Shown: positions 26,374 through 36,964 of the stretch, piece by piece
Numbering within the stretch: position 1 is the stretch's first letter
How the letters are laid out: each line of letters begins with the position of its first letter
Assembly: GCF_004349245.1 (NCBI RefSeq)
Contig: NZ_SMLC01000004.1
Coordinates: 1-64,000, forward strand
Source: Actinomadura sp. 6K520
Lineage (GTDB): Bacteria; Actinomycetota; Actinomycetes; Streptosporangiales; Streptosporangiaceae
Direction of reading: 5' to 3'
Length of the DNA: 64,000 nucleotides
Notes under the pieces: model-generated
Databases searched by the model: none
Seen by the model: the letters and a program-made list of their open reading frames with translations, nothing else
What the model was told of the DNA's origin: nothing
Translations under genes and position numbers: made by a program

Positions 26374-27120
26374 TCAGAATCCCGCGGGCCGGTGCGGCCA
26401 CGGCGGCGGCACCGGCAGCCGGCCGTCCGGGCGCATGCTCACGCCGGAGCCGTCCGTGCGCCCGCTCAGCCAGGCGAGCAGCGCCCGCCCGGACCCGGAC
26501 GCCTCCGGGCCGCCGGGCGTCCACCCGAGGTCGGCGGACTCCCCGGAGTCCGTCGCGGTGATCCGCAGACCGGCCAGTTCCCCGCGCGTCTCGTCCGGGA
26601 GCGCGGCGATGTCCGCCAACGTGCTGGTCAGGGCCCACCGGACATAGGGCTCAGGCCAGTCGGCGGGCCCGTACCCGGCGGCGAGGTCGACGTGGTGCGC
26701 CTCCACCTCGTTCCAGCGGCGGTACAGCGTGTACCACGCGGGGTGCTCCCAGCCCCCGAAGGCCCGCACGGAAGCGTTCCAAGCGGCCTCGGGGAGCGTC
26801 CTCGCCCGCTCGGCGAACCTCGCCCCGGTCGCGCGGACGTCCTCGACCAGCTCGTCCCGGTCGCGCCCGGCGCCTTCGTCCAGCGCGGTGTTGCGGGCGG
26901 CCAGACTCGGGTACTGCAGGATCTCCACGCCCGTCCGCGCCCATTCGAGCAGGTTCCACAGGGAGTCGGCGTTCCTGGCGATGTGCGTGGCCACATGGCC
27001 CCGGGTCCACCCGGGCAGCGCCGACGCGCCGCGCAGGTCCTGCTCGTCGAGTTTCGACAGCGTCCCGGCGATGCGCTCCACGCCGGCATCCAGCTCGTCG
27101 ATCACTTCTCGCCAGTCCAT
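26374..27120 (-). CDS. maleylpyruvate isomerase-family mycothiol-dependent protein (DinB-like)
   Basis: A 248-residue protein of the mycothiol-dependent maleylpyruvate isomerase N-terminal family. The fold's metal site is suggested by GHVATHIARNADSL (near residue 40) and the later RRWNEVEAHHVDLAAGY (near residue 145). Its start is an ATG behind GGGAGG. The C-terminal region is a sterol-carrier-like tail (LRITATDSGESADLGWTPGG). Members include true isomerases and uncharacterised thiol transferases, so the substrate is open. It converges on the Crp gene with 4 bases between the stops. Confidence 0.82.
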   Translation of the reverse strand: MDWREVIDELDAGVERIAGTLSKLDEQDLRGASALPGWTRGHVATHIARNADSLWNLLEWARTGVEILQYPSLAARNTALDEGAGRDRDELVEDVRATGARFAERARTLPEAAWNASVRAFGGWEHPAWYTLYRRWNEVEAHHVDLAAGYGPADWPEPYVRWALTSTLADIAALPDETRGELAGLRITATDSGESADLGWTPGGPEASGSGRALLAWLSGRTDGSGVSMRPDGRLPVPPPWPHRPAGF

Positions 27121-27447
27121 GACGCGCCTCCCAGCACCGGAAAGAGTCTCCATCCTCGCACCACCCCGCCCGCGCAACACCCAAGCGATCATGAAACTTC
27201 CCGCCGGGTGCGGTGACGGCGCGTCCCCTCGCCACCGGCGGTGTTCCGGTGGCGGGGGTCGTTCGAACACGTGTACGGTACGGTGGTTCCGCCCGGGCTC
27301 TCCGGGGACGGGCGGGGAGCGCCGGGAAATGCGGCGGCGGCCGCCGCCGTTATCAACTCGGGGGATTCTGTCGGACCCCCTGGCTAGCCTTGAGACCGGC
27401 CTGTCTCTCCCGACGGCCGCGCCCAGAAGAGGAACCGGATCAACACC
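27121..27447 (+). promoter_or_regulatory. uvrA upstream region (327 bases) with a candidate LexA/SOS box
   Basis: No gene is seen here. TCGAACACGTGTACGG (27263-27278) resembles the actinobacterial LexA operator (TCGAAC-N4-GTTCGA) with a perfect left half, a CACGTG centre and two mismatches in the right half. It lies about 170 bases before the uvrA GTG. The remaining sequence is divergent leader for the minus-strand gene at 26374 and carries no other structure I can support. Confidence 0.4.
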
Positions 27448-30285
27448 GTGCATGACCGACTCATCGTGCGTGGAGCACGCGAGCACAACCTGAAGGACGT
27501 CTCGCTCGACCTCCCGCGGGACTCCCTGATCGTGTTCACCGGTCTGTCGGGTTCGGGCAAGTCCAGCCTGGCGTTCGACACGATCTTCGCGGAGGGCCAG
27601 CGCCGCTACGTCGAGTCGCTGTCGGCGTACGCCCGCCAGTTCCTCGGGCAGATGGACAAGCCCGACGTCGACTTCATCGAGGGGCTGTCCCCGGCGGTGT
27701 CGATCGACCAGAAGTCGACCAGCAAGAACCCGCGGTCGACGGTCGGGACGATCACCGAGGTGTACGACTACCTGCGCCTCCTGTACGCGCGGATCGGACA
27801 CCCCCACTGCCCCCGCTGCGGGCGGCCGATCACCCGCCAGGCGCCGCAGCAGATCGTCGACCGGGTACTGGAACTGGAGCCGGGCACCCGGTTCCAGGTG
27901 CTCGCGCCGGTGATCCGCGGCCGCAAGGGCGAGTACCTGGAGCTGTTCCGCGAGCTGCAGTCGAAGGGCTACTCCCGGGCGATCGTGGACGGCCGGACGA
28001 TCCGGCTGGACGAGCCCCCGAAGCTGAAGAAGCAGGAGAAGCACGACATCGCGATCGTGGTCGACCGGCTCTCGGTGAAGGACTCGGCGCGGCAGCGGCT
28101 CGCCGACTCGGTGGAGACGGCGCTCGGCCTCGCGGGCGGCACGATCGTCCTCGACTTCGTCGACGTCCCCGAAGACGACGAGAACCGCACCCGGATGTAC
28201 TCCGAGCACCTCTACTGCCCCTACGACGACCTGTCGTTCGAGGAGCTGGAACCGCGGTCGTTCTCCTTCAACTCGCCCTACGGCGCGTGCCCGGACTGCA
28301 CCGGCCTCGGGACGCGCATGGAGGTCGACCCCGAGCTCCTCATCCCCGACGAGGAGCTGACGCTCGGCGAGGGCGCGATCCAGCCGTGGTCCAACGGGCA
28401 CGTGAGCGACTACTTCCTGCGCCTGCTGTCCGCGCTCGGCGACGCGATGGGCTTCGACCTCAACACCCCGTGGGAGAAGCTGCCCGCCAAGGCGCGCAAG
28501 GCGATCCTGAACGGACACGAGACCCAGGTCCACGTGCGCTACAAGAACCGGTACGGCCGGACGAGGTCGTACTACACCGCGTACGAGGGCGTGATCCCCT
28601 ACATCCAGCGGCGGCACGCCGAGGCGGAGAGCGACCTCAGCCGGGAGAAGCTCGAAGGCTACATGCGCGAAATCCCCTGCCCGACGTGCGAGGGCGCCCG
28701 GCTCAAGCCGGTCGTGCTCGCCGTCACCATGGGCGGCCGGTCGATCGCCGAGGTCGCCGCGCTGCCGATCGGCGAGGCCGCGAAGTTCCTGCTGGCGCTG
28801 GAGCTGAACGACCGCGAGCGGCACATCGCCGAACGCGTGCTCAAGGAGATCAACGCCCGCCTCGGCTTCCTGCTGGACGTCGGCCTCGACTACCTCACCC
28901 TCGACCGGGCGTCCGCGACGCTGGCGGGCGGGGAGGCGCAGCGCATCCGGCTGGCCACGCAGATCGGCTCCGGGCTGGTCGGCGTCCTGTACGTGCTGGA
29001 CGAGCCGTCCATCGGCCTCCACCAGCGCGACAACCACCGGCTGCTGGAGACGCTGCTCCGGCTGCGCGACATGGGCAACACCCTGATCGTCGTCGAGCAC
29101 GACGAGGACACCATCGCCGCCGCCGACTGGATCGTCGACATCGGCCCCCGCGCCGGCGAGCACGGCGGCGAGATCGTCGTGTCCGGCACCCTCGACGAGC
29201 TGAAGAAGTCCGAGCGCTCCATCACCGGCGCCTACCTCGACGGGCGCCGCGAGATCGCCGTCCCGCAGATCCGCCGGCCCCGCACCCGCGGCCGCGAGGT
29301 CACCGTGAAGGGCGCGCAGCAGAACAACCTCCGCGACGTGGACGTGTCGTTCCCGCTCGGCGTCCTCACCGCCGTGACCGGCGTGTCCGGCTCGGGCAAG
29401 TCGACGCTGGTCAACGACATCCTCTACAGCGCGCTGGCCAAGAAGCTGAACGGGGCCAAGCTCGTCCCCGGCAAGCACCGGCGCGTCAACGGCGTCGACC
29501 AGCTCGACAAGGTCGTCCACGTCGACCAGTCCCCGATCGGGCGCACCCCGCGCTCCAACCCGGCGACCTACACCGGCGTGTTCGACCACATCCGCAAGCT
29601 TTTCGCGCAGACGACCGAGGCGAAGGTCCGCGGTTACCAGCCGGGCCGGTTCTCCTTCAACGTCAAGGGCGGCCGCTGCGAGAACTGCTCCGGCGACGGC
29701 ACCATCAAGATCGAGATGAACTTCCTGCCGGACGTCTACGTCCCGTGCGAGGTGTGCCACGGCGCCCGCTACAACCGGGAGACCCTGGAGGTCCACTACA
29801 AGGGCAAGACGATCTCCGAGGTGCTCGACATGCCGATCGAGCAGGCCACCGAGTTCTTCGAGCCGATCAAGGCGATCCACCGGCACCTGAAGACGCTCAA
29901 CGACGTCGGGCTCGGCTACGTCCGGCTCGGCCAGCCCGCCCCCACCCTGTCCGGCGGCGAGGCCCAGCGCGTCAAGCTGGCGTCCGAGCTGCAGAAGCGC
30001 TCGACCGGCCGCACCGTCTACGTGCTGGACGAGCCGACCACCGGCCTGCACTTCGAGGACATCCGCAGGCTCCTCGGCGTCCTCAACGGCCTGGTCGACA
30101 AGGGCAACACGGTGATCGTCATCGAGCACAACCTGGACGTCGTCAAGACCGCCGACTGGATCATCGACATGGGCCCCGAGGGCGGCTCTCGCGGCGGCAC
30201 CGTCGTCGCCACCGGCACCCCCGAGGACGTCGCCAAGGTCGACGCCAGCCACACCGGCCAGTTCCTCGCCAAGATGCTCGCCTGA
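27448..30285 (+). CDS. uvrA: excinuclease ABC subunit A
   Basis: Damage-recognition ATPase of nucleotide excision repair, 945 residues, full length. ATPase site I has [16 protein letters not shown] (near residue 33) and site [17 protein letters not shown] (near 649). Zinc-binding cysteine pairs are seen in [28 protein letters not shown] and in CENCSGDG with [13 protein letters not shown] signatures [12 protein letters not shown] and [12 protein letters not shown] are intact. The GTG start gives the usual [16 protein letters not shown] opening. A possible LexA box lies upstream. Confidence 0.96.
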   Translation: MHDRLIVRGAREHNLKDVSLDLPRDSLIVFTGLSGSGKSSLAFDTIFAEGQRRYVESLSAYARQFLGQMDKPDVDFIEGLSPAVSIDQKSTSKNPRSTVGTITEVYDYLRLLYARIGHPHCPRCGRPITRQAPQQIVDRVLELEPGTRFQVLAPVIRGRKGEYLELFRELQSKGYSRAIVDGRTIRLDEPPKLKKQEKHDIAIVVDRLSVKDSARQRLADSVETALGLAGGTIVLDFVDVPEDDENRTRMYSEHLYCPYDDLSFEELEPRSFSFNSPYGACPDCTGLGTRMEVDPELLIPDEELTLGEGAIQPWSNGHVSDYFLRLLSALGDAMGFDLNTPWEKLPAKARKAILNGHETQVHVRYKNRYGRTRSYYTAYEGVIPYIQRRHAEAESDLSREKLEGYMREIPCPTCEGARLKPVVLAVTMGGRSIAEVAALPIGEAAKFLLALELNDRERHIAERVLKEINARLGFLLDVGLDYLTLDRASATLAGGEAQRIRLATQIGSGLVGVLYVLDEPSIGLHQRDNHRLLETLLRLRDMGNTLIVVEHDEDTIAAADWIVDIGPRAGEHGGEIVVSGTLDELKKSERSITGAYLDGRREIAVPQIRRPRTRGREVTVKGAQQNNLRDVDVSFPLGVLTAVTGVSGSGKSTLVNDILYSALAKKLNGAKLVPGKHRRVNGVDQLDKVVHVDQSPIGRTPRSNPATYTGVFDHIRKLFAQTTEAKVRGYQPGRFSFNVKGGRCENCSGDGTIKIEMNFLPDVYVPCEVCHGARYNRETLEVHYKGKTISEVLDMPIEQATEFFEPIKAIHRHLKTLNDVGLGYVRLGQPAPTLSGGEAQRVKLASELQKRSTGRTVYVLDEPTTGLHFEDIRRLLGVLNGLVDKGNTVIVIEHNLDVVKTADWIIDMGPEGGSRGGTVVATGTPEDVAKVDASHTGQFLAKMLA

Positions 30286-30494
30286 TCTCCGGGTCCCCCT
30301 GACCTGCACTCCGCGCGTGCGGGTGGCGCGGCCGAACCGGCCCGCTTCCGAAGGTTCGCCCTGGGGCAGGGGGACGCGCCTTTGGGAGACTCAAGCCCGG
30401 GAAATACCGCTCGCGCAACGTCACGGAAGTTCCGGGCCCGCTGCAGGTGGTGGGTCGGTGCGGGGTGCGGGGCCGGGTCCAGGATCATGGAGCC

Positions 30495-30944
30495 ATGACT
30501 GACGAAGTGACGCCCGGAGTCCCGCAGCGAGCGGGATCGGCCGGGAACGGGGGGATCGGGCGCCGCACCGTGCTGTGCGGCGCCGGGGTCGCCGGCGCCG
30601 CCCTGCTCACCGGATGCGCGAGCGGCGGGGACGCGAAGTCCGCCGAGGACCTCAAGGGCCAGGAGATCGCGAAGGCCGCCGACATCCCGGTCGGCGGCGG
30701 AAAGGTCTACGCCGACGAGAACGTCGTCGTGACGCAGCCGGCCGAAGGCACGTACAAGGCGTTCACGGCGGTGTGCCCCCACCAGGGCTGCTCGGTCGAC
30801 AAGGTCCAGAACGGGCTCATCCGGTGCCCCTGCCACGGCAGCGAGTTCAAGATCGCGGACGGGGCGGTGCAGAAGGGCCCCGCGGACAAGGGGCTGACCG
30901 AGTACCCCGTCGAGGTCAGGAACGGCGGGATCGTCGTCACCTGA
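30495..30944 (+). CDS. Rieske [2Fe-2S] lipoprotein 1
   Basis: A 149-residue protein with a twin-arginine lipoprotein signal (RRTVLCGAGVAGAALLTGCA). The Rieske cluster ligands are in CPHQGCSVDK and CPCHGSEFK (C-x-H near residue 97, C-x2-H near 115). Small ferredoxin-type Rieske proteins of this kind are common exported lipoproteins of actinomycetes without a known partner. The neighbouring gene at 31058 is a paralogue. Its electron partner is unknown. Confidence 0.88.
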   Translation: MTDEVTPGVPQRAGSAGNGGIGRRTVLCGAGVAGAALLTGCASGGDAKSAEDLKGQEIAKAADIPVGGGKVYADENVVVTQPAEGTYKAFTAVCPHQGCSVDKVQNGLIRCPCHGSEFKIADGAVQKGPADKGLTEYPVEVRNGGIVVT

Positions 30945-30973
30945 GCGAGGCCCTCCGGCGGGAACCCGAAAAA

Positions 30974-30993
30974 TTGGTTCTGTTTTGAACCAA
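30974..30993. promoter_or_regulatory. AT-rich inverted repeat between the two Rieske genes
   Basis: TTGGTTC (30974-30980) and GAACCAA (30987-30993) are perfect arms around TGTTTT. The block is unusually AT-rich for this genome and lies 65 bases before the second Rieske gene, so it may be an operator or a terminator. A direct repeat GATCACTGG follows at 31011 and 31040. Confidence 0.4.
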
Positions 30994-31057
30994 CTTCCCC
31001 TCCCGCGCGTGATCACTGGTGACGCACCGGAACCGGAGAGATCACTGGAGGGTGAGA

Positions 31058-31558
31058 ATGCCACAGGAGCCCGGGACGCAGGCCGACGAGGCGGAGCGCG
31101 CGCCGGGAGACGCGCCGGACGGCGGGAACACCCGCAGGGGCGTCCTGCTCGGGGCGGGGCTCGCGGGCCTCGCCGGGCTCGCCGCGGCGTGCGGCGGCTC
31201 CGGGGACGGCGGCGACGCGGGCGGCTCCGAAGGCGGGGAGGCGGGTGGCGGCGCCGCTGGCGGCGGCGCCGGCGAGACGCTCGCGTCGGCCGGTGAGATC
31301 CCGGTCGGCGGCGGCAAGGTCTTCAAGGACGCGGAGGTCGTGGTGTGCCAGCCCGCGCAGGGCGAGTTCACGGCGTTCTCCGCGGCCTGCACCCACCGCG
31401 GATGCAGCGTCGACGCGGTCGCCGGCGGCACGATCAACTGCCCGTGCCACGGCAGCAAGTTCAAGATCACCGACGGCTCGGTGGTGAACCCGCCGGCGGA
31501 CAGGCCCCTGGAGGAGCGGCGGATCACCGTCCAGGGGGACAAGATCATGCTCGCCTGA
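31058..31558 (+). CDS. Rieske [2Fe-2S] lipoprotein 2
   Basis: This 166-residue paralogue of the protein at 30495 has the same layout: RR signal with a lipobox-like AAACGGSG, a long glycine-rich linker, and a Rieske domain with CTHRGCSVDA and CPCHGSKFK. The phrase EIPVGGGKVF matches DIPVGGGKVY of the first copy. The ATG follows GGAGGGTGAGA. It overlaps the tail of the convergent MscS gene by 14 bp. Confidence 0.88.
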   Translation: MPQEPGTQADEAERAPGDAPDGGNTRRGVLLGAGLAGLAGLAAACGGSGDGGDAGGSEGGEAGGGAAGGGAGETLASAGEIPVGGGKVFKDAEVVVCQPAQGEFTAFSAACTHRGCSVDAVAGGTINCPCHGSKFKITDGSVVNPPADRPLEERRITVQGDKIMLA

Positions 31559-32825
31559 GCGTCTTCGGCCGCGCCGGGCCGTCCCCGCGCGGGGAGCCGT
31601 CCCCGTGCGGGGCGCTCCCGCGGCGGGCGGCCCGCTCGTCTTCCCCGGGGCCCCCGGCGGCCTCCCCGCCGACGACCTCCCGGTCCGCCGCCGCGCGGCC
31701 GTCCGCGCGCCCGCCGTCCGGCGCGGCGCCGTCCGGGGACCCGCCGGCCGTGCCGTCCGCGCGGCCGACGCGGAAGCGGGGCAGCGCGCCGGGGTGGTTG
31801 TCGCGGATGTAGGAGACCAGGTGCTCGCGCATGTCGCAGCGCAGATCCCAGGTGCTCGCCGAGTCGGCGGCGCTCATCAGCGCCCGGAGGGTGACCAGCC
31901 CGTTCGGCTGCACGTCGACCACCTGCAGGACCCACTCCCGGCGGTCCCACAGCGGGTTCTCCTGCAGTGCGGAGTACAGCTCGCGGCGCAGCTCGTCGAC
32001 CGGCACGGACCAGTCGACGTGCAGCTCGACCGAGCCGAGCAGGCGGTTGGAGTGTCGGGTCCAGTTCTCGAACGGCTGCTCGGTGAAGTGCGACACCGGG
32101 TAGATCATCCGGCGGTCGTCCCAGAGGCGCAGCACCACGTAGGACAGGGTCAGCTCCTCGACCCGGCCCCAGTTGCCGTCCACGACGACGACGTCGTCCA
32201 GCCGCAGCGCGTCGCTGAACGCCAGCTGCAGCCCGGCGAGCAGGTTGCCCAGCGTCGGCCGGGCCGCGATGCCGACGACCAGCCCGGCGACGCCCGCCGA
32301 CGCCAGCACCCCGGCGCCGATCGCCCGGACGCCGGGGAAGGTGAACAGCGCGGCGCCCACCGCCAGGACCACGATCACCACGGCGGCGATGCGGCGCAGC
32401 AGCAGCATCTGGGTGCGGACCCGCCGGGCCCGCCGGTTGCGCTCGCCCTCGATGCGCGTCAGGCGTTCCAGCGGCGGATCGCTCAGCGCGTAGACGATAC
32501 GCAGCAGCAGCCAGGTGCTCACGCCGATCGCGGCGATCCGCAGCATGTGCCGGACCAGGCCCTCCGCGCCAACGTCCAGCAGGTGGTACGGCATCGCGGC
32601 GTTGGCGCTGACGACGGCCGCGAACGCGAACGCCGGCGCGGCGACGCGGCGGGCGACGCGTCCGGCGCCCGGCCAGCGCGCCGACAGCCGGCCGGCCAGC
32701 AGCCGCCGGACGGCCTCCACGACGATCACGGACGTGGCGACCACGGCGGCCAGGACGACCCATCCCCAGAACGCGGACACCTGCGCGACGACCCCCTCAG
32801 GCAGCGACGATCTCCATTCGCACAA
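31545..32825 (-). CDS. MscS-family mechanosensitive ion channel
   Basis: A 426-residue membrane protein with several N-terminal helices, then the pore-lining TM3-like [20 protein letters not shown] and the MscS beta domain ([50 protein letters not shown]). It relieves turgor in other bacteria. The C-terminal 60 residues are low-complexity, rich in G/A/R/D. The start (TTG at 32825) is uncertain. Confidence 0.85.
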   Translation of the reverse strand: MCEWRSSLPEGVVAQVSAFWGWVVLAAVVATSVIVVEAVRRLLAGRLSARWPGAGRVARRVAAPAFAFAAVVSANAAMPYHLLDVGAEGLVRHMLRIAAIGVSTWLLLRIVYALSDPPLERLTRIEGERNRRARRVRTQMLLLRRIAAVVIVVLAVGAALFTFPGVRAIGAGVLASAGVAGLVVGIAARPTLGNLLAGLQLAFSDALRLDDVVVVDGNWGRVEELTLSYVVLRLWDDRRMIYPVSHFTEQPFENWTRHSNRLLGSVELHVDWSVPVDELRRELYSALQENPLWDRREWVLQVVDVQPNGLVTLRALMSAADSASTWDLRCDMREHLVSYIRDNHPGALPRFRVGRADGTAGGSPDGAAPDGGRADGRAAADREVVGGEAAGGPGEDERAARRGSAPHGDGSPRGDGPARPKTLRRA

Positions 32826-32887
32826 CGTACGCTTGATTCTGCCTTTCCGCTGCCTGCGGTATCACCCGGGCCGGACGGCGAGATCTC

Positions 32888-32926
32888 CGTCACCCCGACC
32901 CGTCACCCCGACCCGTCACCCCGGCC
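32888..32926 (+). repeat. three tandem 13-bp repeats upstream of uvrC
   Basis: CGTCACCCCGACC occurs at 32888-32900 and 32901-32913, and a third copy with one substitution at 32914-32926. They lie in the divergent region between the mscS and uvrC genes, about 60 bases before uvrC, and could be iterons for a DNA-binding protein. Confidence 0.6.
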
Positions 32927-32988
32927 CGGCACCCGAACCGGGGCACGGGCGCGACGGCGTGTCGGCCCCGCCGACTAGGCTCATGAAC

Positions 32989-34998
32989 GTGGCTGATCCG
33001 GCGACCTACCGACCCGCACCCGGCTCCATCCCGGAATCCCCCGGCGTGTACAGATTCCGCGACGAGCACGGCCGGGTCATCTACGTGGGCAAGGCGAAGC
33101 ACCTGCGCCAGCGGCTGAACTCCTACTTCGCCGACTTCTCCGCGCTGCACCCCCGCACCCAGACGATGGTGCGGACCGCCGCCCGCGTCGACTGGACGGT
33201 CGTCGCCACCGAGGTCGAGGCCCTCCAGCTCGAGTACTCCTGGATCAAGGAGTTCGATCCGCGGTTCAACGTCCGCTACCGCGACGACAAGTCCTATCCG
33301 TATCTCGCCGTCACCCTGAACGAGGAGTTCCCGAGGGTGATGGTGATGCGCGGGGCCAAACGCAAGGGCGTGCGCTACTTCGGGCCGTACTCCCACGCAT
33401 GGGCGATCCGGGAGACGGTCGACCAGCTGCTGCGCGTGTTCCCCGTCCGGACGTGCAGCGCGGGCGTGTTCAAGCGGCAGCACCAGCTCGACCGGCCCTG
33501 CCTGCTCGGCTACATCGGCAAGTGCTCGGCGCCGTGCGTCGGCCGCGTCTCCCCGGACGAGCACCGCCTGCTCGCCGAGGATTTCTGCGACTTCATGGCG
33601 GGCCACACCACCCGGTTCATCAAGCGCCTCGAACGCGACATGCGCGAGGCCGCCGCGGCACAGGAGTACGAGCGCGCCGCCCGCCTCCGCGACGACATCC
33701 GCGCCCTTGAGCGCGCCCTGGAGAAGCAGGCGGTCGTCCTCGCCGACAGCACCGACTGCGACATGATCGCCCTCGCCGAGGACGAGCTGGAGGCGGCCGT
33801 CCAGGTCTTCTACGTGCGCGGCGGCCGGATCCGCGGGCAGCGCGGCTGGGTGGTCGACAAGGTCGCGGACGTCAGCACCGCCGACCTGGTCGAGCACTTC
33901 CTCATCCAGATCTACAGCGAGAGCGAGTCGGTGCCGCGCGAAGTGCTCGTCCCGGCGCTCCCACCCGACGAGGACGCCATGACCGAGCTCCTGTCCGAGC
34001 GGCGCGACGGGCCGGTGCGGCTGCGGGTCCCGCAGCGCGGCGACAAGAAGTCGCTGCTGGAGACCGTCGCGCGCAACGCGCACGAGGCCCTCAAGCAGCA
34101 CAAGACGCGCCGCGCGTCCGACCTGACGACCCGCAGCCGGGCGCTGCAGGAGATCCAGGACGCGCTGGACCTGGACGAGGCGCCGCTGCGCGTCGAGTGC
34201 TACGACGTCTCGAACCTGCAGGGCACGAACGTCGTCGCGTCCATGGTCGTGTTCGAGGACGGGCTGGCCCGCAAGAGCGAGTACCGCCGGTTCACGATCA
34301 AGGCCGTCGAGGGCCAGGACGACGTCCGCTCCATCCACGAGGTCATCACCCGCCGGTTCAAGCGCTACCTCGCCGAGACCGAGAAGACCGGCGAACTGGA
34401 CCACCTCGGGGACTCCGCCGAGGCCGCGGAGGGCGCGCACCAGCCGATCGACCCCGAGACCGGCAGGCCCCGCAAGTTCGCCTACCCGCCCAACCTGGTG
34501 CTCGTCGACGGCGGCCCGCCGCAGGTCGCCGCCGCGCAGCGGGCGCTGGACGAGCTGGGCGTCGACGACATCGCGGTCTGCGGCATCGCCAAGCGGCTGG
34601 AGGAGCTGTGGCTGCCCGGCGAGGACGACCCGGTCATCCTCCCGCGCAACAGCGAGGGCATGTTCCTCGTCCAGCGGATCCGCGACGAGGCCCACCGGTT
34701 CGCCATCACCTTCCACCGGCAACGGCGATCCAAGTCCATGACGACGAGCGAACTCGATAACGTTCCTGGTCTGGGCCCGGCGCGCCGCGCGGCGCTGCTG
34801 AAACACTTCGGCTCGCTGAAACGGCTGAAGGACGCGACGCCCGAGCAGGTCGCCGAGGTCCCGGGAATCGGCATGCGCAGCGCCGAGGGAATCGTCGCGG
34901 CCCTGCACGGCGCCGCGGTCCCGCGGGGAAGGCCCGGCGGGGACGGCGGCGGCGTCGGAGCCGGCGCGGACGGGGAGCACAGGGGGAGGCGGTCATGA
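32989..34998 (+). CDS. uvrC: excinuclease ABC subunit C
   Basis: The 669-residue nuclease of UvrABC. The N-terminal GIY-YIG domain is visible ([20 protein letters not shown]), followed by [16 protein letters not shown], the cysteine segment [13 protein letters not shown], a UvrB-binding helix pair, the C-terminal RNase H-like domain ([14 protein letters not shown]), and tandem HhH motifs ([18 protein letters not shown]). I prefer the GTG at 32989, which aligns with the [13 protein letters not shown] start of M. tuberculosis UvrC; a -10-like TAGGCT at 32976 suggests a leaderless transcript. An ATG at 32983 is possible. Confidence 0.95.
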   Translation: MADPATYRPAPGSIPESPGVYRFRDEHGRVIYVGKAKHLRQRLNSYFADFSALHPRTQTMVRTAARVDWTVVATEVEALQLEYSWIKEFDPRFNVRYRDDKSYPYLAVTLNEEFPRVMVMRGAKRKGVRYFGPYSHAWAIRETVDQLLRVFPVRTCSAGVFKRQHQLDRPCLLGYIGKCSAPCVGRVSPDEHRLLAEDFCDFMAGHTTRFIKRLERDMREAAAAQEYERAARLRDDIRALERALEKQAVVLADSTDCDMIALAEDELEAAVQVFYVRGGRIRGQRGWVVDKVADVSTADLVEHFLIQIYSESESVPREVLVPALPPDEDAMTELLSERRDGPVRLRVPQRGDKKSLLETVARNAHEALKQHKTRRASDLTTRSRALQEIQDALDLDEAPLRVECYDVSNLQGTNVVASMVVFEDGLARKSEYRRFTIKAVEGQDDVRSIHEVITRRFKRYLAETEKTGELDHLGDSAEAAEGAHQPIDPETGRPRKFAYPPNLVLVDGGPPQVAAAQRALDELGVDDIAVCGIAKRLEELWLPGEDDPVILPRNSEGMFLVQRIRDEAHRFAITFHRQRRSKSMTTSELDNVPGLGPARRAALLKHFGSLKRLKDATPEQVAEVPGIGMRSAEGIVAALHGAAVPRGRPGGDGGGVGAGADGEHRGRRS

Positions 34999-35873
34999 GC
35001 ACCGAGACGAAGATCCCGGACATCGTGATAGTCACCGGCATGTCCGGGGCGGGCCGCAGCACCGCGGCCAAGTCCCTGGAGGACCTCGACTGGTTCGTGG
35101 TCGACAACCTGCCGCCGGGGCTGCTGGCCACGATGGCCGACCTCGGCGGCCGGGTGAAGGACGCGGTGCCCCGCATCGCCGTCGTCGTGGACGTCCGCAG
35201 CCGCGCCTTCACCGAGGACCTGCACTCCTCGATCGCGGAGCTGGAGGCGCGCGGCGTCCACCCGCGGGTCGTGTTCCTGGAGGCGAGCGACGCCGACCTG
35301 GTGCGCCGCTTCGAGAGCGTGCGCCGCCCCCACCCGCTGCAGGGCGACGGGCGCCTCGTCGACGGCATCGCGCGGGAACGCGAACTGGTCCGCGAGGTCC
35401 GCGCCGAGGCCGACCTGGTGATCGACACCAGCGGCCTCAACGTGCACGAACTGCGCAACAAGATCATCGGGTTCTTCGGCAACGACACCGGCGAGTCCAG
35501 CCTGCGCGCGACCGTCGTGTCGTTCGGCTACAAGTACGGCCTGCCGGTCGATGCCGACCTCGTCGTCGACTGCCGGTTCCTGCCGAACCCGCACTGGGTT
35601 CCGGAGCTGCGGCCGAAGACGGGCCGCGACACCGCCGTCCGCGACTACGTGCTCGGCCAGCGCGGCGCCAAGGAGTTCCTGGACGCCTACGCCGAGGTCC
35701 TGCGCCTGCTGTCCGCCGGGTACGAGCGCGAGGGCAAGCACTACGTGACCCTGGCCGTGGGCTGCACCGGCGGCAAACACCGTAGTGTGGCCATGGCGGA
35801 ACAGATCGCCGCCCGCCTGCGGGACGAGGGCATCGAGGTGCAGGTCGCCCATCGTGACCTCGGCCGCGAGTGA
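34995..35873 (+). CDS. rapZ: RapZ-family nucleotide-binding protein (RNase adapter)
   Basis: A 292-residue protein overlapping uvrC by 4 bp (ATGA). The N-terminal P-loop is [19 protein letters not shown], followed by [12 protein letters not shown]; the C-terminal domain contains [20 protein letters not shown], which binds small-molecule/RNA ligands in E. coli RapZ. In E. coli it senses GlcN6P and guides RNase E to sRNA; the actinobacterial role is not established. Next to yvcK and whiA the order is the conserved one. Confidence 0.93.
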   Translation: MSTETKIPDIVIVTGMSGAGRSTAAKSLEDLDWFVVDNLPPGLLATMADLGGRVKDAVPRIAVVVDVRSRAFTEDLHSSIAELEARGVHPRVVFLEASDADLVRRFESVRRPHPLQGDGRLVDGIARERELVREVRAEADLVIDTSGLNVHELRNKIIGFFGNDTGESSLRATVVSFGYKYGLPVDADLVVDCRFLPNPHWVPELRPKTGRDTAVRDYVLGQRGAKEFLDAYAEVLRLLSAGYEREGKHYVTLAVGCTGGKHRSVAMAEQIAARLRDEGIEVQVAHRDLGRE

Positions 35874-35928
35874 CGCCCGCCCGTAACCCGGCGCGGGCCC
35901 CGCACGAGGAGAGCAGGAAAACGGCACG

Positions 35929-36903
35929 GTGAAGCTTAACGGCCCGAAGGTCGTCGCGCTCGGCGGCGGTCACGGCCTCTACGCCTCGCTGTCGGCGCTG
36001 CGCCGCGTCACCGACCGGCTGACCGCGATCGTTACCGTCGCCGACGACGGCGGCTCCAGCGGACGCCTCCGCCGCGAACTCGGCGTGCTCCCGCCCGGCG
36101 ACCTGCGGATGGCGCTCGCCGCGCTGTGCGGCGACGACGAATGGGGGCAGACCTGGCGGGACGTCGTCCAGCACCGCTTCCGCAGCCAGGGCGACCTGCG
36201 CGACCACGCCGTCGGCAACCTCCTCATCGTCGCCCTGTGGGAACTCCTCGAAGCCGGTGCCGCCGACGCGCCCGGCGGCTCCACCGTCGCCGGGCTCGAC
36301 TGGGTCGGGCGGCTGCTCGGTGCGCACGGCCGGGTGCTGCCCATGGCCGCGGTCCCGATGGACATCGTCGCCGAGGTCCGCGGCGCCGACCCGGCCCGCC
36401 CCGACGAGATCACCCACGTCAAAGGGCAGGTCGCCTGCGCGAAGACGCCCGGCACCGTGCTCGGGGTGTCGCTCGTGCCCGCCGACCCGCCCGCCTGCCC
36501 CGAAGCCCTCGCCGCCGTCGCGGACGCCGACTGGATCGTGTTCGGCCCCGGCTCCTGGTTCACCAGCGTCCTGCCCCACCTCAAGGTCCCGGCGCTGGCG
36601 CGCGCCCTCACCTCCACCCGCGCCCGCCGCGCCGTCGCGCTCAACCTCGCCCCCCAGCCCGGCGAAACCGACGACTTCTCCCCCCAGACCCACCTGGAGG
36701 TCCTGCGGGCGCACGCACCCGACCTCAGCGTGGACGTCGTCATCGCCGACGACGGGGTGGTCGACGACCCGGTGGCCCTCGACAAGGCCGTCAAGGAGAT
36801 CGGCGGGCGCCTCGTCCTCGCCGACGTCGCCGCCGACGACGGCTCAGCACGTCATGAACCCGCCCGGCTGGCCCAAGCCTTCGACAAGATATTCACCGAC
36901 TGA
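35929..36903 (+). CDS. yvcK: YvcK-like UDP-sugar-binding protein (CofD fold)
   Basis: A 324-residue CofD/YvcK-family protein. Motifs are [17 protein letters not shown] near the N-terminus, [33 protein letters not shown], and the late [16 protein letters not shown]. In Bacillus and mycobacteria (CuvA) YvcK binds UDP-GlcNAc and links carbon status to cell-wall synthesis and shape. The GTG (or TTG-like) start comes 55 bases after rapZ. The adjacent rapZ and whiA are its usual neighbours. Confidence 0.93.
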   Translation: MKLNGPKVVALGGGHGLYASLSALRRVTDRLTAIVTVADDGGSSGRLRRELGVLPPGDLRMALAALCGDDEWGQTWRDVVQHRFRSQGDLRDHAVGNLLIVALWELLEAGAADAPGGSTVAGLDWVGRLLGAHGRVLPMAAVPMDIVAEVRGADPARPDEITHVKGQVACAKTPGTVLGVSLVPADPPACPEALAAVADADWIVFGPGSWFTSVLPHLKVPALARALTSTRARRAVALNLAPQPGETDDFSPQTHLEVLRAHAPDLSVDVVIADDGVVDDPVALDKAVKEIGGRLVLADVAADDGSARHEPARLAQAFDKIFTD

Positions 36904-36964
36904 CGACCCGCGCGGCCGGAATCGGCCACACTGCTGGGAGTCCGATAGGGGGAGGGTTCATCAG

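Noticed and set aside
26374..30309. A 1311-residue open frame on the minus strand across uvrA
   Set aside because: Only its last 248 residues (26374-27120) are a real gene; the rest is antisense to uvrA and reflects third-position GC.
32888..32926. Tandem repeats as a CRISPR array
   Set aside because: Units are directly adjacent with no spacers, and no cas genes are present.
32515..32988. Long N-terminal extension of UvrC
   Set aside because: It is antisense to the MscS gene and contains the 13-bp repeats; family alignment starts at 32989.
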